From positions 1-64,000 of the forward strand of contig CAWHCT010000041.1 of the NCBI GenBank assembly GCA_963827785.1: DNA of 64,000 nucleotides. The letters are read 5' to 3'. This DNA comes from Site-B1 sp963827785. GTDB taxonomy: Bacteria; Bacteroidota; Bacteroidia; Flavobacteriales; Flavobacteriaceae. The notes below the pieces were generated by a model, which had not been told where the DNA came from, ran no database searches, and was given only the letters and a program-made list of their open reading frames with translations. Each line of letters opens with the position of its first letter. Position 1 is the stretch's first letter. Shown one piece after another: positions 9,787 through 18,236 of the stretch. The translations under genes and the position numbers were made by a program.

Positions 9787-11388
9787 TTAGCTTTTATATA
9801 TCTTGAGCTTCATTCCCGGTTTCAGAGTATTACCGCTAATATCGTTCCAATCTCGTAAATTTTGAACAGAAACTCCTGGGTGTTTTTGAGATATACTCCA
9901 TAATGTGTCACCGTTTTTAACAATATAAATAATTGAAGATCCGCTTGGAGTTGTTTTGTTTGCAGTAGTTGTGCGCGATTTTGAAGATGATGTGTGTGGT
10001 TGCCTTGGGTAAATGGTCAACCTTTGCCCAATCCTTAAATTATTGCTTCTTAGCCCATTCCATCTTTTTATGTCGCTCACTCTTATGCCATATTGTCTTG
10101 CAATTTTACCTAAATAATCGCCCGATTTTACTCTATACCTTATTTGGGTCTTAGCTTCTGTAAATTCAGGTAAGGGTTTTTCTCGTTTGTCAAATTCGGC
10201 CTTTGCATAGACATATATATCTTTCTCATTGTTTACAAATTTACCTACTGCACTTTTTGGTAAGCATAAATAGTATTTTTCTCCTTCTATAAATGGAATA
10301 ATATCCAGTTTGTATGAGGGATTTAAAAACTGAAGTTCTTCAATCTTTACTCCGGTAAGTTCTGAAACCTGATCCAGAGAAATCATTTGTTTTACATGAA
10401 CTGTATCTGTTTCAATATGTCTGTAATTAGGCTGATTTCTTTCAAAGCCATGTTCTTCTGCGTATTCAAATATATACATGGTTGCTAAAAACGCCGGCAA
10501 ATATCCGGCTGTTTCACGTGGTAGGAACGGACGTATGTTCCAATAGTTCTTATATCCTCCAGATCGCCTTATTGCTTTGCTCACATTTCCAGGTCCTGAA
10601 TTATAAGCGGCAAGCGCCAAGTCCCAGTCACCAAATATTCTGTACAGGCTGGCTAAGTATTTACTTGCTGCAATTGTTGATTTAATCGGGTCACTTCGTT
10701 CATCTACGTAACTGCTTACATCCAGTCCGTATTGTTTTCCTGTGGCAAACATAAACTGCCATAGTCCTGTTGCGCCGACTCTTGATTTTGCTTTTGGTTT
10801 TAAAGCAGACTCTATAATTGCCAGATATTTAATTTCTAAAGGAATATCCTGATTGTCAAGCTCTTGCTCAAATAATGGAAAATAATATTCGCTCAAAGCC
10901 ATTAGACGATCCAGAGATTCTCTTCTGTTTTTAAGATAGGATTTAATAACGCTTTCCAGTGATGGATTGTATTCAACATGAAAAGGTGTTTTGGCATTAA
11001 GCTTTTTTAATCTTTCCTTTAAGGTGTCTGTGGGTAATTCGGGGTAATCCACAGGGTCGTAAGTTAACTCAGAAACCGATTTATAAATTGAATCATAGAG
11101 CGAAGAACTGTATAACTCATCTAACCATTTTTGATCAATGCTTTCAGCAAAATCGTCGTCTTCTAATTCTCTGTCTATAATTGGTTTTATGGGTTCAACC
11201 TGAATTTCATTGAGAACCGATCTTCCGTCAATTAAAGAGTCACTTGAAATTATGGTGTTTGATGCTTCACTTTTTTTAGAAATAGTATCACCAATGACTT
11301 TTTTAGAATTAATAGCTATCTGAATGCTATCCTGAGACCAAACACTTGTTAGTCCAAAAAAAAACAAAGGGAATAATAAAAGTCGCAT
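9787..11388 (-). CDS. mltD: Membrane-bound lytic murein transglycosylase D with two LysM domains
   Basis: 533 residues. A signal peptide spans residues 1-18 (MRLLLFPLFFFGLTSVWS). A low-complexity linker precedes an SLT (family 1 lytic transglycosylase) domain at about 165-310, with catalytic Glu193 in AIIESALKPKAKS and the signature RVGATGLWQFM, then AAYNSGPGNV. Two LysM peptidoglycan-binding modules follow, at about 418-465 (YRVKSGDYLGKIARQYGI) and 485-532 (YIVKNGDTLWSISQKHPGV). The enzyme cleaves glycan strands to 1,6-anhydroMurNAc ends in the periplasm. It sits 87 bases downstream of pgk on the same strand. Confidence 0.93.
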   Translation of the reverse strand: MRLLLFPLFFFGLTSVWSQDSIQIAINSKKVIGDTISKKSEASNTIISSDSLIDGRSVLNEIQVEPIKPIIDRELEDDDFAESIDQKWLDELYSSSLYDSIYKSVSELTYDPVDYPELPTDTLKERLKKLNAKTPFHVEYNPSLESVIKSYLKNRRESLDRLMALSEYYFPLFEQELDNQDIPLEIKYLAIIESALKPKAKSRVGATGLWQFMFATGKQYGLDVSSYVDERSDPIKSTIAASKYLASLYRIFGDWDLALAAYNSGPGNVSKAIRRSGGYKNYWNIRPFLPRETAGYLPAFLATMYIFEYAEEHGFERNQPNYRHIETDTVHVKQMISLDQVSELTGVKIEELQFLNPSYKLDIIPFIEGEKYYLCLPKSAVGKFVNNEKDIYVYAKAEFDKREKPLPEFTEAKTQIRYRVKSGDYLGKIARQYGIRVSDIKRWNGLRSNNLRIGQRLTIYPRQPHTSSSKSRTTTANKTTPSGSSIIYIVKNGDTLWSISQKHPGVSVQNLRDWNDISGNTLKPGMKLKIYKS

Positions 11389-11475
11389 AGTCTATTTGGT
11401 TAAATACTTCAACGTGAATGCATCTAAATTCGTATATTTTTAAGGAATAAAGAAAAAATCCGTGTTAAGTATTTT

Positions 11476-12663
11476 TTAATTTAAAATAGCTGCAATACCC
11501 GGAAGGGTTTTGCCCTCTAAACTTTCCAGCATTGCACCTCCGCCTGTACTCACATAACTCACTTTATCTTCAAATCCGAATTGTTTAACAGCTGAAACAG
11601 AATCTCCTCCTCCTACCAATGAGAAAGCGCCATTTTTAGTAGCTTCTGCAATAGAGTTTCCTAACTCTATTGTGCCACTTGCAAATTTTTCCATTTCAAA
11701 AACACCAAGGGGGCCATTCCATAAAATTGTTTTGCATTGCATCACCACATCATGGAAAAGTTGCTTAGACATTGGCCCACAATCCAATCCCTGCCAACCA
11801 TCAGGTATGGTATCAACGTCCACATTTTGTGTTTTCGCGTCATTACTGAAGGAATCAGCTGCCAAAACATCAACAGGTAAATGAACCTGAACATTTTTGG
11901 CTTTAGCTTTTTTGAGTATTTCCAATGCCAGTTCCATTTTATCATCTTCACAAATAGAATCCCCAACTTTTCCGCCTAAGGCTTTTATAAAAGTATAGGT
12001 CATTCCTCCTCCAATGATCAAGTGATCAACTTTATCTAATATGTTTTCTATTATTGTGATTTTAGAAGACACTTTTGCTCCGCCAAGTATCGCTAATACC
12101 GGTTTTTCACCTGTTTTCATTACTTTATCAATACTCTCGATCTCTTTTGCCAACAAGTATCCAAAACATTTGTTCTTAGGGAAAAATTCTGCTACTATGG
12201 TTGTAGATGCATGCGCTCTGTGCGCAGTTCCGAAGGCATCGTTAACATAAATGTCTCCCAATTTAGATAGTTGTTTTGCAAAAGCCTTATCACCACTTTC
12301 TTCTTCTTTATGAAAACGAAGATTCTCCAGTAATAGGATCTCTCCCGGTTTCAGCTCTGATGCTGCTTTTTCGACTTCAGGGCCAACACAATCATTAACA
12401 AACTTGAATTCCACACCAATAATATCTTCCATCGCATTTTCTATATGACGCATTGAAAATTTATCCTCAACACCTTTAGGTCTCCCTAAATGAGACATAA
12501 GCACACAACTTCCGCCGTCTTCCAGAATTTTTATAATGGTTGGCTTAGCTGACATTATTCTCGTTGCATCTGTTACTTCAAATTTATCATTTAATGGCAC
12601 ATTAAAGTCAACACGAATTAATGCTTTTTTATTTTTAAAATTAAAGTCGTCTATGGTTTTCAT
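11476..12663 (-). CDS. pgk: Phosphoglycerate kinase
   Basis: 395 residues, full length. It catalyses ATP formation from 1,3-bisphosphoglycerate in glycolysis and the reverse in gluconeogenesis. Hallmarks are KKALIRVDFNVPLND near the start (substrate site), VLMSHLGRPKG, LLLENLRFHKEEESGD, VNDAFGTAHRAHAST, AILGGAKVSSKI, WNGPLGVFEM and the nucleotide-loop GAFSLVGGGDSVSAVKQFG. The start ATG at 12663 fits the usual N-terminus MKTIDDFNFKNKKALIRVDF. It is divergent from holB with a 119-base spacer that holds -7 boxes for both and a 12-bp palindrome. Confidence 0.98.
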   Translation of the reverse strand: MKTIDDFNFKNKKALIRVDFNVPLNDKFEVTDATRIMSAKPTIIKILEDGGSCVLMSHLGRPKGVEDKFSMRHIENAMEDIIGVEFKFVNDCVGPEVEKAASELKPGEILLLENLRFHKEEESGDKAFAKQLSKLGDIYVNDAFGTAHRAHASTTIVAEFFPKNKCFGYLLAKEIESIDKVMKTGEKPVLAILGGAKVSSKITIIENILDKVDHLIIGGGMTYTFIKALGGKVGDSICEDDKMELALEILKKAKAKNVQVHLPVDVLAADSFSNDAKTQNVDVDTIPDGWQGLDCGPMSKQLFHDVVMQCKTILWNGPLGVFEMEKFASGTIELGNSIAEATKNGAFSLVGGGDSVSAVKQFGFEDKVSYVSTGGGAMLESLEGKTLPGIAAILN

Positions 12664-12691
12664 CAGTATTTAAATTTTACAAATTAAAAGG

Positions 12692-12699
12692 CAAATGTA
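12692..12699 (-). promoter_or_regulatory. Probable -7 box of pgk
   Basis: On the minus strand this reads TACATTTG, an exact TAnnTTTG match 29 bases before the pgk start codon. A -33 TTG at standard spacing is not obvious. Confidence 0.45.
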
Positions 12700-12734
12700 A
12701 CCAATAAAACCCTCTTAAAAAATGTCTTTTTTCA

Positions 12735-12746
12735 CGAAAACGTTTT
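12735..12746. promoter_or_regulatory. 12-bp palindrome, possible LacI-type operator
   Basis: GAAAACGTTTTC is a perfect palindrome with the central CG and A/T flanks typical of LacI/GalR-family operators. It lies in the pgk-holB divergent spacer, upstream of the pgk -7 box and over the -33 region expected for holB. Function is inferred from shape alone. Confidence 0.35.
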
Positions 12747-12770
12747 CAATTTAAAGAATTTTGAAAAGCC

Positions 12771-12778
12771 TATATTTG
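12771..12778 (+). promoter_or_regulatory. Probable -7 box of holB
   Basis: TATATTTG matches TAnnTTTG and ends 4 bases before the holB ATG. If used, the transcript would be leaderless or nearly so. Confidence 0.35.
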
Positions 12779-12782
12779 TTCC

Positions 12783-13934
12783 ATGCTTTTTAACGAGATT
12801 TTAGGTCAGGATCACATTAAAAACCATTTGACACGCAGTGCGGATAATGGCAGGATTCCTCATGCCCAATTATTTGTTGGTCCTGAAGGTTGTGGAACAT
12901 TGCCCATGGCTATTGCTTATGCACAATATATACTTTGTAAAAATAAAAATGGAGAAAATTTAGGCGGTATAGAAGCGTGTAATCTAAAATTTAATTCCAT
13001 TTCACACCCCGATCTTCATTTTGCTTTTCCTGTTACAACCAGTGAAAAAGTAAAAAGCAAACCTGTTTCTAATTATTATATGGAAGAGTGGCGTCATTTA
13101 ATAAAACAACAGCCTTATGGAAATTTATTTGACTGGTATAAACTTCTTGGTGTAGAAAACCAGCAAGGGCAAATTGGTGTTGAAGAAGCGCAGGAAATTG
13201 TAAAATCTCTCTCCCTTAAATCATACGAAGGAGGTTATAAGATAATGCTGATCTGGATGGCAGATAAATTAAATATTGCTGCAGCCAATAAGCTTTTGAA
13301 ATTAATAGAAGAGCCGCCAAACAAAACAGTTTTTATATTGATCACAGAAGACGAAGACCAGATCATTAATACCATTAAATCAAGATGTCAGGTTCTTCAT
13401 TTTCCGCCATTATCAGAAGAAGTTATCAAAAATGCCCTGATCAAAAATTTTAGTTTAGAGAATTCAATTGCTTTAAAAATAGCTCATCAGGCTAATGGAA
13501 ATTATAACAAAGCCTGTGATCTTGTCTACCATGATAGTGAAGACAGCCAATTTGAAGAGTGGTTTATTTTCTGGATTCGATCGGCATTTAAGGCTAAGGG
13601 GAACAAAAGCGCAATACATGATTTGATTTCCTGGAGCGAAGAGATCGCTAAAAACGGGAGAGAAACACAAAAACAGTTCTTAAGTTTTTGTTTGGACTTT
13701 TTCAGACAAGCGATGCTGATGAATTATAAAGCTGATGAATTGGTTTTTTTAGAACCTAAATCGGAAAAGTTCAAACTTGAGAATTTTGCTCCATTTGTTC
13801 ATGGAAATAATATTCTGGAGATCTCTGATGAATTACAGGATGCTATTTACCATATAGAGCGCAATGGTAACTCAAAGATCATTCTTACTGATCTGTCAAT
13901 TAAACTGACTCGATTACTTCATAAATCGGCTTAG
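12783..13934 (+). CDS. holB: DNA polymerase III delta-prime subunit
   Basis: 383 residues. AAA+ clamp-loader subunit that helps load the sliding clamp. The N-terminus MLFNEILGQDHIKNHL and PHAQLFVGPEGCGTLPMAIAYA show the Walker-A position without the GK[ST] lysine, as expected for delta-prime, which does not hydrolyse ATP. QGQIGVEEAQEIVKSLS, ANKLLKLIEEPPNKTVFIL and the sensor region TIKSRCQVLHFPPL follow. The Cys-containing zinc module is reduced. The spacing to the lipid-kinase gene is 4 bases, so the two are probably cotranscribed. Confidence 0.92.
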   Translation: MLFNEILGQDHIKNHLTRSADNGRIPHAQLFVGPEGCGTLPMAIAYAQYILCKNKNGENLGGIEACNLKFNSISHPDLHFAFPVTTSEKVKSKPVSNYYMEEWRHLIKQQPYGNLFDWYKLLGVENQQGQIGVEEAQEIVKSLSLKSYEGGYKIMLIWMADKLNIAAANKLLKLIEEPPNKTVFILITEDEDQIINTIKSRCQVLHFPPLSEEVIKNALIKNFSLENSIALKIAHQANGNYNKACDLVYHDSEDSQFEEWFIFWIRSAFKAKGNKSAIHDLISWSEEIAKNGRETQKQFLSFCLDFFRQAMLMNYKADELVFLEPKSEKFKLENFAPFVHGNNILEISDELQDAIYHIERNGNSKIILTDLSIKLTRLLHKSA

Positions 13935-13938
13935 TAGC

Positions 13939-14862
13939 ATGGCTAATTCAAACAGGTGGTATGTCATTATAAATCCTACTTCAGGAAACGGAACCAGCAA
14001 AAAGAAATGGCCGCAAATTAAATCTCTTTTAGAATCTGACAGCTTTGATTTCGATTTTGCTTTTACAGAACACGAAAATCACAGTCCGCAGCTGGTACAA
14101 GAAGCAATTGAAAATGGATTTTTAAATATTATTTGCGTTGGTGGCGACGGAACTTTACATAACATCGTTAATGGAATTATGAATCAAAATATTGTCCTTT
14201 CTAATGAAGTTATTATTGGCATGATTCCTATAGGAACGGGAAATGACTGGGTGAAAACATATGCAATTCCGAACGATTTTGAAAAAGCGATTCAAGTCAT
14301 TAAAAAAGGAAACAGAAAAACACAAGATCTAGGTAAAATTGAATTTTTAAATGATGATAAAAAGCCCGTTTATTTTAATAATCTTGCTGGTGTTGGTTTT
14401 GACGGTTTTGTAGTGAGCAAAGTTCATAAATACAAACATTTTGGTGCTTTAGCATACCTAACTGGAGCTGTCTTAGGTTTGTTTTCATTTAAGAATTTTA
14501 AGTCTAAAGTTACCATTAATGATAAAGAAATCAACTCAAAGACATTGATGGTGTTAATTGGTTTGTGCAACTATTCAGGTGGTGGCATGCAACTCACTAA
14601 AAACCCGGATCCTTTTGATGGCTTATTCGATATTAGCATAGCTAAAAATATTGGTAGGTTTGACATCGTAAAGAACTTAACGAAACTTTTTAATGGCAAA
14701 ATAGTCAATCATAAAAAGGTAGAGACACTAAAAAGTGATGCAATTACTATTTCTGTGGATGAAGATGAAAAACCATTTATACAAGCTGATGGTGAGTTGA
14801 TAGGAAAAGGGAATGTTAAGATTTCGATTGTCCCAAAAGCCTTTTCTTTTTATTCTATTTAA
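13939..14862 (+). CDS. Diacylglycerol/lipid kinase family protein (DagK/YegS-like)
   Basis: 307 residues. The DAGK catalytic domain is clear: WYVIINPTSGNGTSKKKWP at the start, the nucleotide-binding IICVGGDGTLHNIVNGI near residue 75, GMIPIGTGNDWVKTY near residue 95, and the C-terminal IQADGELIGKG. Members phosphorylate diacylglycerol, sphingosine-like lipids or undecaprenol analogues at the membrane; the substrate here cannot be told from sequence. The start ATG directly follows holB, and DoxX begins 15 bases after the stop. Confidence 0.9.
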   Translation: MANSNRWYVIINPTSGNGTSKKKWPQIKSLLESDSFDFDFAFTEHENHSPQLVQEAIENGFLNIICVGGDGTLHNIVNGIMNQNIVLSNEVIIGMIPIGTGNDWVKTYAIPNDFEKAIQVIKKGNRKTQDLGKIEFLNDDKKPVYFNNLAGVGFDGFVVSKVHKYKHFGALAYLTGAVLGLFSFKNFKSKVTINDKEINSKTLMVLIGLCNYSGGGMQLTKNPDPFDGLFDISIAKNIGRFDIVKNLTKLFNGKIVNHKKVETLKSDAITISVDEDEKPFIQADGELIGKGNVKISIVPKAFSFYSI

Positions 14863-14877
14863 TATATTTGAGAAAGC

Positions 14878-15285
14878 ATGATCATGGAAAATATAATAAA
14901 TAACATTACAGAAATACTTTTACTCGCATTTTTAATCATCACCTTTTTACAGTCCGGATTAGATAAGATCTTCGACTGGAAGGGAAATGTTAGCTGGTTA
15001 AAGGAACATTTCTCTAAAACCTTTATGACGAACATGGCTCCTTTTAATGTGGCTATTCATTCTTAGTTTTAGAAATTATTGCAGGATTCTTTGTTTGTTG
15101 GGAGTTTACCAACTCATTGTAAACAACGATAAGGACATTGCGTTATATGGGGCTGTTCTTTCTAGTCTATTGCTTTATTAATGTTGCTGTTTGGTCAACG
15201 TGTAGCTAAAGATTATGATGGGGCCAGAACCATTGCCATTTATTTTATTCCCGCTGTTTTATCAGTGTATTTGTTAAGTGTTTAA
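14878..15285 (+). CDS. DoxX-like membrane protein, three frameshifts
   Basis: Only the first 62 codons are open. Continuing past the stop in the other frames gives a coherent small membrane protein: LLLAFLIITFLQSGLDKIFDWKG, then HSLVLEIIAGFF, YQLIVNNDKDIALYGAVLSSLLLYLMLLFGQRVAKDYDGA, and IYFIPAVLSVYLLSV with a stop at 15283-15285. One T appears missing near 15063, one base near 15090, and one T near 15180. The size (~135 residues, four helices) and the QSGLDKIFDW start fit the DoxX family of four-helix membrane proteins. It may start at 14878 or 14884. The indels are probably sequence errors. Confidence 0.7.
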
Positions 15286-15315
15286 TCCATTTTTTAATTG
15301 ATTTATCTGGTTGCT

Positions 15316-16458
15316 TTAAGCTATATCTTTTTGAATTTTAAAGAATATTTTTGAAATAGGAATAAACATTAATCCGCAGAACATCATTAAAATAAAGGCG
15401 TTTTTTAAACCAAAATTGTGAGATAAATATCCTATTAAAGGCGGTCCTATAAACATTCCGACAATGGAGTAAGTTCCAATAATTGAAATTGCCATACCGG
15501 GAGAATACTTCTTCGATTTACCGGCTAAAGAATAAGTCATTGGAAAAATTGCAGAAACCCCAACTCCTACCAAACAAAATCCAATTAATGCAGTCCAAAA
15601 TAAAGGAAACAAAATAGCTAAAAGAATTCCGGATGCAATTAACAAGCCGCTTATAACATACAAAACAGACATTTCTATTTTATCCAATAATTTATCCAAA
15701 AAGAATCTTGAAGTTGCCATACAGGTCATAAATAACAAATAGCCATATGTAAAAACATCTTCTTTTACAACCTCTTTAAAGTAAATTCCACTCCAATCAA
15801 ACATACCTCCTTCACAAATTGAAGCAAAAAAAATGATCAATCCTAAATACAAAATAAAGCTATCCGGCTTTCCAAATATTAACTTGTTGCCAACTTCGGC
15901 TTTGTCTTTCTTTAATAAAAACTTATAAGCAATAATAGAGCTTACAATTGTTAAGACGGCAATAGAGGTCAAATGGGACTCCATAGATATTCTCATTTTA
16001 ATCATAACAGTAGAAAATAGAACGCCAATAACACCTCCCAGGCTCCAGATTCCATGAAAAGATCCTATTATTTTTGAATTAAACTGATTTTGAAGAGTTA
16101 TAGATTGAGCGTTCATGGCTATATTAAGTACACGCATAAAAATTGAAAATAATGCTAAAACAGCCACTAATAAAAAAATGGTTTTCACTATCGAAATGGC
16201 AATCAAAGACAATGCAAAAAGGACGAAAGAAACTACCAGCGGTTTTCTGCTGTCAAATTTTGAAACTAACCAGCCTGAAGTTACTGTTCCTAACAATGCA
16301 CTAAAAGGCATTATTAAAAATATTGAGCCTAATTGCGCATCATTTAAATTAAAAATTTCTTTAATTGTTGGTATTCTTGAGGCCCAGGTTGAAAAACAAA
16401 GTCCAGACAAAAAGAAGAAAATACTTAATGAAAATCGTTGTAAATGCTTGTTATCCAT
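15316..16458 (-). CDS. MFS transporter (YbjJ-like)
   Basis: 380 residues with about 12 hydrophobic helices. The opening FFFLSGLCFSTWASRIPTIKEIFNLNDAQLG and the loop GWLVSKFDSRKPLV (MFS motif A-like) fit the YbjJ/fucose-permease-like branch. A long helix pair carrying GSFHGIWSLGGVIG follows, and the C-terminal half has GMAISIIGTYSIVGMFIGPP. The substrate is unknown. It lies downstream of the ompH-like gene on the same strand but is separated from it by a strong hairpin terminator, so it probably has its own promoter. Confidence 0.88.
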   Translation of the reverse strand: MDNKHLQRFSLSIFFFLSGLCFSTWASRIPTIKEIFNLNDAQLGSIFLIMPFSALLGTVTSGWLVSKFDSRKPLVVSFVLFALSLIAISIVKTIFLLVAVLALFSIFMRVLNIAMNAQSITLQNQFNSKIIGSFHGIWSLGGVIGVLFSTVMIKMRISMESHLTSIAVLTIVSSIIAYKFLLKKDKAEVGNKLIFGKPDSFILYLGLIIFFASICEGGMFDWSGIYFKEVVKEDVFTYGYLLFMTCMATSRFFLDKLLDKIEMSVLYVISGLLIASGILLAILFPLFWTALIGFCLVGVGVSAIFPMTYSLAGKSKKYSPGMAISIIGTYSIVGMFIGPPLIGYLSHNFGLKNAFILMMFCGLMFIPISKIFFKIQKDIA

Positions 16459-16496
16459 CCTCCTTTAATATTGTAAAATAACTTCTAAAAACAACA

Positions 16497-16524
16497 AAAA
16501 AAGCTGACAAATGCCAGCTTTTTT
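16497..16524 (-). terminator. Terminator after the ompH-like gene
   Basis: Stem AAAAAAGCTG / CAGCTTTTTT with an 8-base loop, followed on the minus strand by a T-run, directly after the ompH-like stop. Confidence 0.85.
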
Positions 16525-16541
16525 CTATAGTAAGTAGTTGT

Positions 16542-17057
16542 TTATTCTTTTATATACTCAGCATTTAACGCATCAATAATTGTTTGCGATAAATCGTTTT
16601 CTTCCTTGCCATAAATTACGCTTGCAGCTGTTTCGCTGGTTCCTAATATATAAGTGTAGCCATTGGTCTTTCCGTAATCTTTAACAAAGTTTTTAACTTT
16701 TACAATTACAGAATCAATCTCTTTTTGAAAACCCTGGGTAATTTGTTGTTGTTCAAACTGAAATTGCTGTTGCAACATTTGTTGTTTTTTGTTCAGTGAC
16801 TCATAGGTTTCCTGAGCCTTTTTCTGAGCCATCTTTGCAGAATTCTGCTGGAAAGACTGTGCTTCTTTTTGAAAATCCTGACCAATACTATCTGCTCTCT
16901 TTTTAAAAGCGTCATCCAGCATTTTATATCGCTCTTCAATATCCTTCTTCTCCTGATATTCATTTATTACTTTTCCGTTGTCGATAAATCCAATCTTTTG
17001 TTGTTGACAAGATGTGAACATTACGATAACCAATATCAGGTAAATAATTTTTTTCAT
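16542..17057 (-). CDS. OmpH/Skp family periplasmic chaperone-like lipoprotein
   Basis: 171 residues. The lipoprotein signal MKKIIYLILVIVMFTSCQQQ (lipobox TSC) is followed by KIGFIDNGKVINEYQE, the OmpH start pattern. A long Gln/Lys-rich coiled coil follows (about residues 40-115), and it ends with YILGTSETAASVIYGKEENDLSQTIIDALNAEY, the family C-terminal block. Skp-type proteins hold unfolded outer-membrane proteins in the periplasm; the lipid anchor suggests a membrane-tethered variant. It is monocistronic by the flanking terminator. Confidence 0.88.
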   Translation of the reverse strand: MKKIIYLILVIVMFTSCQQQKIGFIDNGKVINEYQEKKDIEERYKMLDDAFKKRADSIGQDFQKEAQSFQQNSAKMAQKKAQETYESLNKKQQMLQQQFQFEQQQITQGFQKEIDSVIVKVKNFVKDYGKTNGYTYILGTSETAASVIYGKEENDLSQTIIDALNAEYIKE

Positions 17058-17182
17058 CTGATTAAATAGTTTTAAGTAGTTATTTCAAAAGTAAGAAAGT
17101 GGAATAAATAAAAAGCATGATTATTGTCTATAATTTATAAGATAAGAAAACTTTATCGTATTAAGTCATTTTAATAACTATA

Positions 17183-17199
17183 ACTTATTACAAATAAGT
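17183..17199. promoter_or_regulatory. Perfect 7-3-7 inverted repeat upstream of ompH-like gene
   Basis: ACTTATT-ACA-AATAAGT lies about 125 bases before the ompH-like start, in a 235-base spacer that holds no gene. Its size fits a dimeric regulator site. No direct evidence of function. Confidence 0.25.
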
Positions 17200-17292
17200 C
17201 AAAATAACACGTTTTAAGGGCATTTAAAACTTGGCCAATATGTTTTATTGTCTTCATGAAGAACCGTGAAACAAACTTTGTGTGAATAAGTT

Positions 17293-18145
17293 TTAGTCAT
17301 TTTTGATAACATAAATCAAAGACGAATATTCTCCGGATCTTTTTGCTTTTAGATTTGATATTACTCCAACTCGAAATGAATTAAAAATATTCATCCACCC
17401 TGATTTGTATTTTTCAGATAACAGACTAACATAATATGAATCAAATTTCATTGGAAGTGTTTTTACTATCTCTCATGTTTTCTTGCAAAAATAATTTAGA
17501 AATAGATTCTTTGTTAAAATGCCATAGGTGTCTTGGTGCATCATAAGCCGCCCAAAAATTCTTATAATAAATTGCATCATAGCTTTTATAATTTGGTACC
17601 GCAATTATTAAAGTTCCGTTTTCTTTCATTAAAGATTTTAGAATTGAAATGTGCTCGTATAAGTTAGGTAAATGTTCCAGAACATGCCAAAGTGTAATGA
17701 GGTCAAAACTCTTTTTTGGAAATTTCAAAAGTTGATCAACATTATAAACCGAATTATTAGTTTTTGAGTTTGCCAGATCTCTGGCATTTTTATTTGGTTC
17801 AATTCCTGAAACTTTCCAATTGTCCTGCAGAGCTATTTGTAAAAAGTCTCCTGTGCCACATCCAACATCAAGTAGATTTTTTTCATCAGAGGAAACCGAA
17901 TTAATCAATTTCAATTTCCGCTTTAAAGAAATTGATCTAACTACATGATAAACTTTTTCTAACAGATTTCGTTTGTTGCCTGTATGTGAAATGTAGTCCT
18001 CACTTTTATAATAATCCGGAAGTTTTTCTAAAGATGGCTGAGGTGAGGTTTCTAAAAAACCAAATTCTTTATTGACAAATAAATCAAACTCTTCTCCAGA
18101 AACTGAATGATCTTTTACGGAAATGTATATTGTTTTTTCACTCAT
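17293..18145 (-). CDS. Class I SAM-dependent methyltransferase, one frameshift near the C-terminus
   Basis: About 283 residues when a one-base indel near 17475 is bridged: the tail then reads EIVKTLPMKFDSYYVSLLSEKY and ends IYVIKND at 17293-17295. The N-terminus MSEKTIYISVKDHSVSGEEFDL (start 18145) is the family pattern. The SAM site is NLLDVGCGTGDFLQIAL, with ITLWHVLEHLPNLYEH (motif II) and ENGTLIIAVPNYKSYD. It belongs to the UbiE/Methyltransf_23 group; the target is unknown. The ATG at 18166 is rejected because the extra seven codons fall inside a REP-like hairpin. It is downstream of mnmG on the same strand. Confidence 0.85.
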
Positions 18146-18153
18146 AAAAAATG

Positions 18154-18178
18154 GATTCCGCATCAAGGGCGGAATGAC
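18154..18178. repeat. REP-like hairpin element
   Basis: GATTCCGC...GCGGAATGAC: perfect ATTCCGC/GCGGAAT arms around a 7-base loop, between mnmG and the methyltransferase gene. It shares its outer frame with the elements at 1832-1876 and 24006-24029. Confidence 0.55.
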
Positions 18179-18201
18179 AAAAACATTAAAACCAAACTTT
18201 A

Positions 18202-18217
18202 TGTTCCACGTGGAACG
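18202..18217. promoter_or_regulatory. parS-like site, downstream flank of mnmG
   Basis: TGTTCCACGTGGAACG matches the ParB-binding consensus TGTTNCACGTGAAACA at 14 of 16 positions. It contains a perfect 14-bp palindrome, GTTCCACGTGGAAC. It sits 20 bases beyond the mnmG stop. A second, exact match lies just upstream of mnmG. Confidence 0.6.
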
Positions 18218-18236
18218 TTTAAATTTTATAATAAAA

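Noticed and set aside
10510..10520. TGTTTCACGTG half of a parS site inside mltD
   Set aside because: Only the left half matches; the right half (GTAGGAACGG) does not, and it is inside coding sequence.
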